Assembly (NCBI GenBank): GCA_038255145.1 | Contig: JBBSLP010000017.1 | Location: 1 to 64,000, forward strand | DNA length: 64,000 bases | Direction of reading: 5' to 3' | From: WHTX01 sp038255145 | GTDB lineage: Bacteria; Actinomycetota; Acidimicrobiia; Acidimicrobiales; CAIXPF01 | Shown here: one piece after another, positions 41,299-51,389 of the stretch | Layout of the letters: every line of letters starts with the position of its first letter | Numbering within the stretch: position 1 is the stretch's first letter | Notes under the pieces: generated by a model | What the model was told of the DNA's origin: nothing | What the model saw: the letters and a program-made list of their open reading frames with translations, nothing else | The model's database searches: none | Made by a program: the position numbers and the translations under genes

Positions 41299-42774
41299 CT
41301 AGAGGTGGGCGACCCCGTCGGCGTCGATGTCGAGGGGCTTGCCGATGGGCTCCTCGCCCATCATCGACGCCATGGTGGCGGCGTCGGTCGACCGGGTCCA
41401 CGTGCGCTGGCCGTCGGGCGTCAGCGCGGCGATGAGGGCAACCTCGGGCCCTTCGGCACCGTGCATGACCGTGTAGCTCTCGACGGTGGCCGGGCCCCGG
41501 TGGTCGGCGGAGACCTCACGGGTGGGGAAGGTGTCGACCACGTCCTGGACGTCGGCGTGGCGGAAGGGCTGGGGCGGGGGCTCGGTCGAGTAGATGCCCA
41601 TGGCGTGCTTGGTCACGTAGCCGCCGTTGGCCGAGTTGTAGCCGATCGACCCCGGGTCGGCCCGCAGCACGTCGGCCATGGCCGCGATGCCGTGGGTGAC
41701 GTAGTTGTTCAGAGGCCCGCCGGCGAAGGGCAGGCCACCGGTCACCGTGAGCTGGCGGGACTGGTCGAAGCCGATCTCCTTGGCCGCGATCTGCACGGCC
41801 GAGGGGAAGCACGAGTACAGGTCGATGTGGCCGATGTCGTCGGGGCCCAGGCCGGTTAGCTCGAACACCTTGGCCCCCGCGGTGCGGATGGCCGGCGAGC
41901 TGTACAGGTTGTCCCGGTTGGACACGAGCAGGGTGTCATGGGCATCGGTGCCGGCCCAGGGGAAGACCCAGCGGTCGCGGGGCACGCCCATGGCCTCGGC
42001 CGTCCCCGCCGCGCACAGCAGCAGGGCGGCGGCCTGGTCCAGGTCCCAGTTCGAGTTCATGGACTTGGTGTAGGGCCAGCCCACCATGCGGTTCTGCGCC
42101 GTGGGCGTGCGGATCTCCTCGGCCGTCAAGGGCGTGCGCACCCAGGCGTAGGGGTTCTGCACGGCCACGGCGTTGAACGTGGCCCACAGTTCGGACACCC
42201 GCTCGATGTGGGCGTCGATGGCCTCGCCCTGCGATGCCCGCAGGGCGTTCTCGAAGATGGGGTAGAGGTTGATGGGCTGCTCGACCCCCCGCTCGGCCTC
42301 GAGGCGCGAGCTCATCTGCAGGTCCTTGCCCAGCACCTCGGCGGGGGCGACGCCGGCGTCGTCGGTGTAGGGGATGCGCTGGCCGGCCCGCTTGGCCCGG
42401 CGCCGGCTCCAGATGCCCTCGGCCCCCACGATGACCACGGTGTCGAGCTTGCCGGCGAGGATGTCGAGGCAGCTGCGGTTGACCAGGGACTGCGGCGTGT
42501 TGCCGCCGTCGGTGGACAGCGCCGTCTGCACCGGGTTGGCCCCCACGGCCTCGGCCACGATGCGGCCCGGGTCCAGGTAGGGCCACGCGCCCTTGACCAC
42601 CCGCACGGCGTCGAGCTTGGCCAGGAGCGAGGGGGCGCCGGCATCGGCCGCGGCCCGGCGCACGACCTCGATCATCATGGCTGCCGGCTCGAGGGCCTCG
42701 GTGGGGTCAGCGGGCTTCTGCTTGAACTGGCCCACACCGACGAGGACGGGGGTGCGGGGATCGATCGACGACAT
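41299..42774 (-). CDS. Thiolase-family protein (acetyl-CoA acetyltransferase-like)
   Basis: A 491-residue thiolase-superfamily protein, resembling the acetyl-CoA acetyltransferases of actinobacteria that have an added C-terminal domain. It shows VLVGVGQFKQKP at the start, GGNTPQSLVNR, VVIVGAEG, and DLYSCFPSAVQIAAKEIG (about residue 335, the conserved loop before the third motif), then TVTGGLPFAGGPLNNYVTHGIAAM. A final beta domain follows (about 400-491). The cysteine near SLVNRSC is not in a standard thiolase nucleophile motif, so activity is unproven. The next gene on the strand, an LLM oxidoreductase, lies 63 bases upstream. Confidence 0.8.
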   Translation of the reverse strand: MSSIDPRTPVLVGVGQFKQKPADPTEALEPAAMMIEVVRRAAADAGAPSLLAKLDAVRVVKGAWPYLDPGRIVAEAVGANPVQTALSTDGGNTPQSLVNRSCLDILAGKLDTVVIVGAEGIWSRRRAKRAGQRIPYTDDAGVAPAEVLGKDLQMSSRLEAERGVEQPINLYPIFENALRASQGEAIDAHIERVSELWATFNAVAVQNPYAWVRTPLTAEEIRTPTAQNRMVGWPYTKSMNSNWDLDQAAALLLCAAGTAEAMGVPRDRWVFPWAGTDAHDTLLVSNRDNLYSSPAIRTAGAKVFELTGLGPDDIGHIDLYSCFPSAVQIAAKEIGFDQSRQLTVTGGLPFAGGPLNNYVTHGIAAMADVLRADPGSIGYNSANGGYVTKHAMGIYSTEPPPQPFRHADVQDVVDTFPTREVSADHRGPATVESYTVMHGAEGPEVALIAALTPDGQRTWTRSTDAATMASMMGEEPIGKPLDIDADGVAHL

Positions 42775-42837
42775 GGGGTGTGCTCCGTGGTGCTGGCGTG
42801 GGCTTCGGTCAGGTGCAGGACAGGGCGAACAGGGGGG

Positions 42838-43869
42838 TCACAGGCAGAGCTCGGCCATGAGCCGCATCACGGAGGGCGGGCCGGAGACCATGAGGGTGGT
42901 CACGCACGACGCTTCCCACCGGGCCAGGTCGTCGCGGATCTTCTCCTTGGGGCCGACGAGGGCCACGTCCTGCACCATGTCCAGCGACACGAGGGCCTCG
43001 GCCTCCTGCTTGCGCCCGGCCAGGTACAGCTCCTGGATCTTGACGCACAGGTCCTCGTAGCCCATGCGGGCGAAGACCTCGAAGTGGAAGTTGGCCCCCC
43101 GTGCCCCCATGCCCCCGATGTACAGGGCCAGGTTGGGGCGCACCTTGTCCGCCGCGGCCTCGATGTCGTCCATGGGCACGACGGTGACGGGGCACACGAC
43201 CTCGAAGGTGTCGGCCGTGCCCCGGGCGCCGGGACGGCTGAAGCCCTCGTCGAGGGCGGCCCGGTAGAAGCCGTCGACCTGGTCCTTGGGCGAGAAGAAC
43301 AGGGGCAGCCAGCCGTCGCAGATCTCGGCCGACAGGGCCACGTTCCTGGGGCCCTCGGCGCCCAGGTAGATGGGGATGTCGGCCCGCAGCGGGTGCACGG
43401 TGGGCTTGAGGGCCTTGCCCAGGCCGGTGCCGCTGGTGGCGGGCAGGTCGTAGAAGTCGCCGTGGAACTCGACGGGCTTCTCCCGGGCGAAGACGGCCCT
43501 GATGATCTCGACGTACTCCCGGGTGCGCTGCAGCGGCTTCGGGTAGGGCTGGCCGTACCAGCCCTCGACGACCTGGGGCCCGGACACGCCGAGGCCGAGG
43601 ATGAAGCGGCCGCCGGACAGGTGGTCCATGGTCAGCGCGGCCATGGCCGTGGCCGTGGGGGTGCGGGCCGACAGCTGGATGATGCCCGTGCCCAGCTTGA
43701 TGCGCTCGGTGCTCGCCCCCCACCAGGCCAGGGGGGTGAGGGCGTCCGAGCCGTAGGCCTCGGCCGTCCAGAACGAGTCGTAGCCCAACCGCTCGGCTTC
43801 GAGCAGCGTGTCGAGCGCCCCCGCCGGTGGGCCGGCGCTCCAGTACCCAGCTCCCGTGGCCAGCTTCAT
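42838..43869 (-). CDS. LLM-class F420-dependent oxidoreductase, copy 1
   Basis: A 343-residue luciferase-like TIM barrel of the F420-dependent group (similar to MSMEG and Rv proteins acting on small alcohols, mycolates or lipids). Evidence is the opening MKLATGAGYW, LGYDSFWTAEAYGSDALTPLAWW, the RIKLGTGIIQLSARTP strand, MDHLSGGRFILGLGVSGPQVVEGWYG, and PIYLGAEGPRNVALSAEICDGWLP. GGGAGGG precedes the ATG. It probably forms an operon with the thiolase gene. The substrate is unknown, and F420 use is inferred from family. Confidence 0.87.
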   Translation of the reverse strand: MKLATGAGYWSAGPPAGALDTLLEAERLGYDSFWTAEAYGSDALTPLAWWGASTERIKLGTGIIQLSARTPTATAMAALTMDHLSGGRFILGLGVSGPQVVEGWYGQPYPKPLQRTREYVEIIRAVFAREKPVEFHGDFYDLPATSGTGLGKALKPTVHPLRADIPIYLGAEGPRNVALSAEICDGWLPLFFSPKDQVDGFYRAALDEGFSRPGARGTADTFEVVCPVTVVPMDDIEAAADKVRPNLALYIGGMGARGANFHFEVFARMGYEDLCVKIQELYLAGRKQEAEALVSLDMVQDVALVGPKEKIRDDLARWEASCVTTLMVSGPPSVMRLMAELCL

Positions 43870-44121
43870 GTGCCCTCCCAGGGCTCGGCGGTGGCGCCCG
43901 TGATGACGTGTCGACCGCGAGCCCCGAAGTGATCACCGAGGTGATGTCGGGGGCGGTCTCGACGACGGCGTCAGGTTAGCCACCGACCCGTGACGGTCGC
44001 CCCGGAGACGGCCTCCGACACGGGCGACCCCTGGGGCGCGGGTTGACTCCACGGGTCCGAAGGTGGTCGCCGACGGAGATGCCGACAGAGGTGAGGTGGC
44101 GAGGGTGAACCGGCCGGTTCC

Positions 44122-44349
44122 GTGGCCCTGACGCTCCTGGGCTGGGGGATCGGCCAGGGGGTGACCTGGGAGACGCTGCGGGTGCTGGGTCGGGCCTCGG
44201 TGCCGCTGCTGGGCATCGTGTTCAACCTCATCGGCTTCGGGGCCCTCGTGGCCGTGGCCCTGGTGCGCCTGGGGGTGATGGACGGCAAGACGGCCTTCCT
44301 GGCCTCGTGCCCCGGTGCCCTGTCCCAGATGGCCGGGCCCAGCCCGTGA
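44122..44349 (+). pseudogene. Remnant of an AbrB/GntT-like membrane protein
   Basis: A 75-residue hydrophobic frame. It contains a membrane segment (LLGIVFNLIGFGALVAVALV) and then LGVMDGKTAFLASCPGALSQM, which matches the signature of AbrB-type inner-membrane proteins (PF05145: TAxLAxxPGGLxEM). Full members have about 350 residues with two such halves. Only one half-module remains here, and the downstream half is absent, so I call it a fragment of a decayed gene. GTG 44122 has no ribosome site, and the frame is open upstream only to 44095. Confidence 0.45.
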
Positions 44350-44377
44350 CGAGCGGGCCGTCGTGCCAGAGTGCGGG

Positions 44378-45469
44378 ATGACCACGGTGCCCCGGGCGCC
44401 ACATCGTCGGGTGCTGCTCGTCTCCACCCCCATCGGCACCCTGGGCTCCGGTCGGGGTGGCGGGGTCGAGCTCACGCTGGGCAACGTGGCCCGGGCCCTG
44501 GCCCGCCGTGGCCACCACATCGACGTGTTGGCGCCGGCGGGTTCGTACCTCGACGGCCAGCACGTCATCGAGGTGCCCGGGGTGGCCCCACCCTCGGCCC
44601 AGCACGAGGCCCGCGACGCGCCGACCGTGCTGCCCCCCGACAGCCTGGTGGCCAACCTCTTCGCCGCGGCCCGGGCCCTCCAGGACGACTACGACGTGCT
44701 CGTCAGCTTCGCCTACGACTGGCTGGGCCTGTACCTGACCCCCTTCTTCACCACGCCGCTGGCCCACGTGGTGGGCATGGGCTCCCTGCTCGACGTGGTC
44801 GACGAGGCGGCCGCTGCGGTGGTGGCCGCGTTCCCCGGGCGCATCGCCGTGCACACCCGGTCCCAGGCCGCCACCTACGCCTTCGCCGACGGGCTCCACG
44901 TGCTGGGCAGCGGCTTCGACCTCGACGGCTACGACTTCGTGGGCCGGGTGGCCGCCGATGCCCCCTTGGCCTGGGTGGGGCGAATCTCCCCCGAGAAGGG
45001 CCTGGGTGACGCCGTGGCCGCAGCGAGCGCGTGCGGTCGGGCCCTCGAGGTCTTCGGGGTGGTCGAGGACGAGGTCCACTGGGACGAGGTGCGCCGTCGG
45101 GCCCGGCCGGGCGTCATCGTCCCCCGCGGCTTCCTGGCCACGGCCGAGCTCCAGGCCGCCCTCGGTCGTTGCCGGGCCCTGCTGGTCACCCCCAAGTGGG
45201 AGGAGGCCTTCGGCAACGTGGTGGTGGAGGCGCTGGCCTGTGGCGTCCCCGTGGTCACCTACGACCGGGGTGGGCCCGCCGAGCTGGTGGAGCACGGGGT
45301 GACGGGCTGGGTGGTGGCGCCCGACTCGGTCGATGCCCTGGTGGCGGCGGTGGGTCGGGTGGACGAGATCGACCGGGCCACGTGCCGGGCCCGCGCCGAA
45401 GCCCGCTTCTCCCTGGACGCCCTCGGTGAGGGGCTCGAACGCTGGCTCGAGCCCGTCATCGAGGGTTGA
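44378..45469 (+). CDS. Glycosyltransferase family 4-like protein
   Basis: A 363-residue GT-B glycosyltransferase. The N-terminal domain begins with a Rossmann strand (RRVLLVSTPIGTLGSGRGGGVE) and the acceptor-binding helix ELTLGNVARALARRGHHIDVLAPAG. The donor-binding domain contains WVGRISPEKGLGDAVAAA, PKWEEAFGNVVVEALACGVPVVTYDRGG (the E-x7-E motif of GT4 enzymes) and AELVEHGVTGWVV. It probably transfers a sugar from a nucleotide-sugar donor to an unknown cell-envelope or small-molecule acceptor. It stands alone, between the AbrB remnant and a convergent lipoprotein gene. The ATG is preferred over the upstream in-frame ATG at 44315. Confidence 0.85.
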   Translation: MTTVPRAPHRRVLLVSTPIGTLGSGRGGGVELTLGNVARALARRGHHIDVLAPAGSYLDGQHVIEVPGVAPPSAQHEARDAPTVLPPDSLVANLFAAARALQDDYDVLVSFAYDWLGLYLTPFFTTPLAHVVGMGSLLDVVDEAAAAVVAAFPGRIAVHTRSQAATYAFADGLHVLGSGFDLDGYDFVGRVAADAPLAWVGRISPEKGLGDAVAAASACGRALEVFGVVEDEVHWDEVRRRARPGVIVPRGFLATAELQAALGRCRALLVTPKWEEAFGNVVVEALACGVPVVTYDRGGPAELVEHGVTGWVVAPDSVDALVAAVGRVDEIDRATCRARAEARFSLDALGEGLERWLEPVIEG

Positions 45470-45476
45470 CGGTCGG

Positions 45477-46079
45477 TCAGGCCGCGGTGGTGGTGGGCGC
45501 GGCCGCCGCCGTGGTCGCCGTGGCCGCCGCTGTGGTGGCCGGGGCGGTGGTGGGTGTCGCTGGTGCCGTGGTCGCGGCCCGGCCCGACAGGGTGGTGGTG
45601 GTCCCCGACTGGGGATCGCGGCCGTTGCGGGTGGCGCAGATGGGGTCGAGGGCGTCGAACAGGGGGGGCAGCACGACGTCGATGGTGGGTTCGGCGGGGT
45701 CCGGCGCCTTGCTGTCGTCGATGGGACGCGAGCGCAACACCTTCATCTCGGCCAGTGCGGCGCGGGCGTCGGCGGGCACGTCCTCGGTCAGGCTGGCCTC
45801 GAGGCGCTCCAGGCGGGCCAGGCGGGGGTCGGTGCGGGGGGCGGCCGTGGTGGTGGGCCCGGACTGGTCGAGGTTGGTGACCGGGGCACGGGGCTGGCCG
45901 GCATCCTCCTGGTCGGCGTAGGCCTGCATGGCCTCGCACATCTGCTCGCGGGCGAGCGCCTGCTGGTCGATCGAGGTCGTCGTGACGGCGATGTCGTTGT
46001 CGCCGCCCGAGCATCCCGCGAGCGCGCCAACCGCCAGCGCGAACAGTGTCAGGCCAGGGACGAAGGTGGTCTTCCGCAC
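45477..46079 (-). CDS. Thr/Ala-tailed hypothetical lipoprotein
   Basis: A 200-residue predicted lipoprotein. The signal peptide ends in LAGCSGG (lipobox cysteine at about residue 23). A short helical region (LAREQMCEAMQAYADQED, RLARLERLEASLTEDVPADARAALAEMKVL) is followed by a segment with DPICATRNG. The last 45 residues are almost wholly Thr, Ala and Pro. Two cysteines in the mature part (MCEAM, PICAT) might form a disulphide. No family is recognised. Its 3' end abuts the convergent glycosyltransferase gene. Confidence 0.65.
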   Translation of the reverse strand: MRKTTFVPGLTLFALAVGALAGCSGGDNDIAVTTTSIDQQALAREQMCEAMQAYADQEDAGQPRAPVTNLDQSGPTTTAAPRTDPRLARLERLEASLTEDVPADARAALAEMKVLRSRPIDDSKAPDPAEPTIDVVLPPLFDALDPICATRNGRDPQSGTTTTLSGRAATTAPATPTTAPATTAAATATTAAAAPTTTAA

Positions 46080-46291
46080 CGGCTACCTGTCGGCGCGCCG
46101 ACCCCGGCCTTGAGAGATGTCACGCACCTGGAAGACGAAGCCGGCCGAGGTGGTCGACCGATCGCGCCAGCTTGCGCGCCGGTCGTGGCCCGCTGACCCC
46201 GCAGGGTCCCGGGCCGAGGTGGCCATCGGTGCGGACCCGGTCGCAGGCGCTGGCTACGCTGAGGGACCTCTGCAACCGAGGGGTGCGCACC

Positions 46292-47926
<1,635 letters not shown>

Positions 47927-48041
47927 GGGCCACGCAGGGATTGTCCGAGGGCCACCGCGCGGCGGACATATCGATCACGCTCGTCTGACGTATCCGCGTC
48001 GCCGGCCTCATCCCGGGGGTCGCCCTGCCGAACTCTCCTGC

Positions 48042-48524
48042 GTGACGACGGCTGATCTTCCTGCCCGCCTGGGTGCGCTCGCCCACACGCTGTGGCGCGA
48101 ACGGCACCTGCTCGAGGCCTGCCTCTACCGGGTGGAGTGCCAGCAGCTGATGGCCGAGGTGGGCCGCTCGCGCTGGCGGGAGCGGGCCGCCTTCGATGTC
48201 GAGGTGGCCTTCGACCGCCTCCGCGAGCACGGTCTGGTCCGAGACGTCCAGGTGAGCGCCCTGGCCGCCGACCTGGGTCTGGCCGGGGATGCCTGCCTTT
48301 CCGAGCTGGCTGCCCACGCCCCCGAGCCCTGGCCCGCCATCCTCGCCGACCACCGCCGGGCGCTCGAGGCTCTGCTGGGTCGCCTGGACGTGCTGCCCGA
48401 GGGCAGCCGGGAGCTGGCCCGGCGCTCGGTGGCCCTGGTCCGCCCCTTCGTCGGCGGTTCCGCCGACGCTGGCATCCCCGTTCACCACGCTGCGCTCCTG
48501 GCCCCGCCCGTCGCTGCGGGCTGA
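48042..48524 (+). CDS. FlgN-like helical protein
   Basis: A 160-residue mainly helical protein with LGALAHTLWRERHLLEACLYRVECQQLMAE at the start, the heptad-like pattern of FlgN flagellar export chaperones (a long helical hairpin that escorts hook-filament junction proteins). The middle contains an Ala/Leu-rich segment and the end a low-complexity Ala/Pro tail. It directly precedes a FliA/WhiG-type sigma gene, an arrangement found in flagellar loci of actinobacteria. No other flagellar gene is in the window, so the role is provisional. Confidence 0.55.
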   Translation: MTTADLPARLGALAHTLWRERHLLEACLYRVECQQLMAEVGRSRWRERAAFDVEVAFDRLREHGLVRDVQVSALAADLGLAGDACLSELAAHAPEPWPAILADHRRALEALLGRLDVLPEGSRELARRSVALVRPFVGGSADAGIPVHHAALLAPPVAAG

Positions 48525-48632
48525 ACGCGGTTCCAGCACATCTACCCACCTCCAAGGGGGGCATTGGGTGGGACCACCCGTCAAGGGGGCCCCGCTGTCG
48601 GTCGATCACTGGTCGAACGACAAGGAGCGGGG

Positions 48633-49508
48633 ATGTACGCAAGGCGGACACAGGGGCACCGTGGCCATGGGATCAGCGGCGGCGACCTCGACGAGTTGAT
48701 CGAGCGGCACCTGCCCCTGGTGGAGCACCAGGTGCTGCGGCTGTCGAGCGGCTTCCCCCGCTACGTGGACCGCAACGAGCTCATCTCCGCCGGCACCCTG
48801 GGCCTGGTCGAGGCGGCCCGGCGCTACGACCCCGCCACCGGCGTGCCCTTCGCCAACTTCGCCTCCCGACGCATCCGGGGCGCCATCCTCGACCTCGTCC
48901 GCTCCCACGACTGGGCCCCCCGGTCGGTGCGCTCGCTCAACCGACGGGTGGAGGCGGCCGAGCAGGTCCTGGCCAGCCGCCATGGGGTGCGACCCGACGA
49001 CGAGGCCGTGGCCCTCGAGGCCGGCATCGACGTCGACCGCCTCGTGGAGCTCCGGGGCCGGGTGCGTCGCAGCGTGCTCGTGGCCCTCGACCACTCCTCC
49101 GGTGACCTCGATGGCGGGGGTGTGGCCAGCCGGCTGGCCGACCGGGCCGCCGCCACCCCTGACGAGGGGGTCGAGGCGGCCGAGCTGCGGGGCTACGTAC
49201 GTGATGCACTACGCCAACTGCCCGAGCGCCACCGCATCGTCGCCGCCGGCCTGTACCTGGAAGGGTGCTCGTTCGACGAGCTGGCCGAGCTGCTGGACGT
49301 GACCCCGTCCCGGGTGTCCCAGCTGCGATCCGAGGCCGTGGAGATGATGCGCGACGGGGTCGCCGCCCAGTACCGCATGGCCCCGGCCGCCGCTCCCGTC
49401 GGTCGGGTGGCCCGCCGCAAGGCCAGCTACGCCGCCGCCATCGCCCGCTCGTCCACGTGGCGCGACCGCCTGTCCGACGACCCGGACCGCGTCCTCCGCT
49501 CGGCGTAG
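48633..49508 (+). CDS. FliA/WhiG-type sigma factor
   Basis: A 291-residue group 3 sigma factor. Region 2 reads LIERHLPLVEHQVLRLSSGFP, then NELISAGTLGLVEAARRYDPATGVPFANFASRRIRGAILDLVRSHDWAPRS; region 3 follows (VRSLNRRVEAAEQVLASRHGVRP); region 4 ends with RYCSFDELAELLDVTPSRVSQLRSEAVEMM-type helix-turn-helix. The order and spacing are those of FliA/WhiG, which direct motility or developmental genes. AAGGAG lies five bases before ATG 48633. It follows the FlgN-like gene. An anti-sigma factor gene is not seen next to it. Confidence 0.85.
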   Translation: MYARRTQGHRGHGISGGDLDELIERHLPLVEHQVLRLSSGFPRYVDRNELISAGTLGLVEAARRYDPATGVPFANFASRRIRGAILDLVRSHDWAPRSVRSLNRRVEAAEQVLASRHGVRPDDEAVALEAGIDVDRLVELRGRVRRSVLVALDHSSGDLDGGGVASRLADRAAATPDEGVEAAELRGYVRDALRQLPERHRIVAAGLYLEGCSFDELAELLDVTPSRVSQLRSEAVEMMRDGVAAQYRMAPAAAPVGRVARRKASYAAAIARSSTWRDRLSDDPDRVLRSA

Positions 49509-49562
49509 CACCGCCCCCGGCCGACCCTGGCCGACGTCGTGAGGGCTGCGACCAACGTCACC

Positions 49563-49568
49563 TAGGGT
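49563..49568 (+). promoter_or_regulatory. Candidate -10 element TAGGGT for acyl-CoA synthetase copy 2
   Basis: TAGGGT lies 35 bases before ATG 49603, giving a short leader with GAGGGAGTTGGGG as ribosome site. Confidence 0.35.
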
Positions 49569-49602
49569 GGGGCCACACACCTCGAGAGGGAGTTGGGGAA
49601 CG

Positions 49603-51234
49603 ATGGAGCTCTCCCACGTCGTCGGACCGGACGTCCCTGCGCTGCTGGAGGAGACGATCGGGCAGAACCTGGCCCGCACCGTGGCCCGCTTCGGAGAGCG
49701 AGAGGCCCTGGTCTCCTGCCACCAGGACATCCGCTGGACCTACACCGAGCTCGACGAGCGGGTGGACCAGCTGGCCCGGGCCTTCCTCCACCTCGGCCTC
49801 GAACAGGGCGACCGGGTGGGCATCTGGGCCCCCAACTACGCCGAGTGGGTGCTGGTGCAGTTCGCCACCGCCCGCATCGGCGTCATCCTCGTCAACGTCA
49901 ACCCCGCCTACCGGACCCACGAGCTGGCCTACGCCCTCGAGCAGTCGGGCTGTCGGCTGCTTGTGGCCGCCCCCGCCTTCAAGGGCTCGGACTACCGGGC
50001 CATGGTCGACGAGGTGCGCGACGGCCTGAAGGCCCTCGAGCAGGTCATCTACCTGTGGTCCCCGGAGTGGGAGGCGCTGTGGCGTCCCCAGAACCAGGCC
50101 TCCGCCGAGGCCGTCACCGCCCGGGCCGCCGGCCTGGTGGCCACCGACCCCATCAACATCCAGTACACGTCGGGCACCACGGGACGGCCCAAGGGCGCCA
50201 CCCTGACCCACCGCAACATCCTCAACAACGGCTTCCTGGTCGGTGAGGGCTGCGGCTACACCGAGGTCGACCGGGTGTGCATCCCCGTGCCCTTCTACCA
50301 CTGCTTCGGCATGGTCATGGGCAACCTCGGCTGCGTCACCCACGGCGCCACCATGGTCATCCCCGGCGACGCCTTCGACCCCGTGGCCGTGCTCGAGGCC
50401 GTGCAGGGTGAGCGCTGCACCTCGCTGTACGGCGTGCCCACCATGTTCATCGCCGAGTTGGGCCACCCCGACTTCGACAGCTACGACCTGAGCTCGTTGC
50501 GCACGGGGATCATGGCCGGCTCGCCCTGCCCGGTCGAGGTCATGAAGCAGTGCGTCGACCGCATGCACATGGCCGAGGTGACCATCTGCTACGGCATGAC
50601 CGAGACGTCCCCGGTGTCGACCCAGACGGCGGCCTCGGACAGCCTGGACCGGCGCACGTCGACCGTGGGTCGGGTCCACCCCCACGTCGAGGTCAAGGTG
50701 GTCGACGCCGAGAGCGGTGAGACCGTGGCCCCCCGCGTGGCCGGCGAGTTCTGCACCCGGGGCTACTCGGTCATGTCGGGCTACTGGAACGAGCCCGAAC
50801 GGACGGCGGAGGCCATCGACGCCGAGGGCTTCATGCACACCGGTGACCTGGCCACCATGGACGACGAGGGCTACCTCAACATCGTCGGCCGCATCAAGGA
50901 CCTGGTCATCCGAGGTGGCGAGAACATCTACCCCCGGGAGGTCGAGGAGTTCCTCTACGGCCACCCCGACATCGCCGACGTCCAGGTGGTGGGGGTGCCC
51001 GACCCCCGCTACGGCGAGGAGCTCATGGCCTGGGTCGTCCTGCGCCCCGGCGCCACCCTGTCCGAGGACGAGGTACGGGAGTTCTGCCGGGGTCGGATCG
51101 CCCACTACAAGGTGCCCCGCTACGTGAAGTTCGTCGACGGCTTCCCCCTGACGGTGACGGGCAAGGTGCAGAAGTTCCTCATGCGCCGGCAGGCCACCGA
51201 GGAGCTGGGCCTGGCCGAGGCCGAGACGGCCTGA
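49603..51234 (+). CDS. Acyl-CoA synthetase (AMP-forming), copy 2
   Basis: A 543-residue ANL-superfamily ligase, FadD-like. P-loop IQYTSGTTGRPKGATLTHRN, adenine motif CYGMTETSPVS, hinge and C-terminal domain with TGDLATMDDEGYLNIVGRIKDLVIRGGENIYPREVEEFL, and C-terminal lysine in TVTGKVQKFLMRR. This pattern fits medium- to long-chain acyl-CoA synthetases of beta-oxidation. It is not in an obvious operon. ATG 49603 is preferred to the in-frame start at 49567, which lies in the leader. Confidence 0.9.
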   Translation: MELSHVVGPDVPALLEETIGQNLARTVARFGEREALVSCHQDIRWTYTELDERVDQLARAFLHLGLEQGDRVGIWAPNYAEWVLVQFATARIGVILVNVNPAYRTHELAYALEQSGCRLLVAAPAFKGSDYRAMVDEVRDGLKALEQVIYLWSPEWEALWRPQNQASAEAVTARAAGLVATDPINIQYTSGTTGRPKGATLTHRNILNNGFLVGEGCGYTEVDRVCIPVPFYHCFGMVMGNLGCVTHGATMVIPGDAFDPVAVLEAVQGERCTSLYGVPTMFIAELGHPDFDSYDLSSLRTGIMAGSPCPVEVMKQCVDRMHMAEVTICYGMTETSPVSTQTAASDSLDRRTSTVGRVHPHVEVKVVDAESGETVAPRVAGEFCTRGYSVMSGYWNEPERTAEAIDAEGFMHTGDLATMDDEGYLNIVGRIKDLVIRGGENIYPREVEEFLYGHPDIADVQVVGVPDPRYGEELMAWVVLRPGATLSEDEVREFCRGRIAHYKVPRYVKFVDGFPLTVTGKVQKFLMRRQATEELGLAEAETA

Positions 51235-51389
51235 GCGGTGTCGGCCCATGTGGCCGAAAGCCCTGACGGGGGTACGGGACGGGGATGCGCAACAAGCTCG
51301 GCGGCCTCCTCAGCTCACCGTCCCGCCCACGGACCGTGACGGACTCGGAGCCGTTCCCCTCCACGGGGTGGCGGCGCGATGGTGGGTCC

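Noticed and set aside
41299..42774. Functional thiolase nucleophile at the cysteine of SLVNRSC
   Set aside because: The surrounding sequence is not the usual thiolase nucleophile motif, and related proteins often lack a Cys here, so I do not claim activity.
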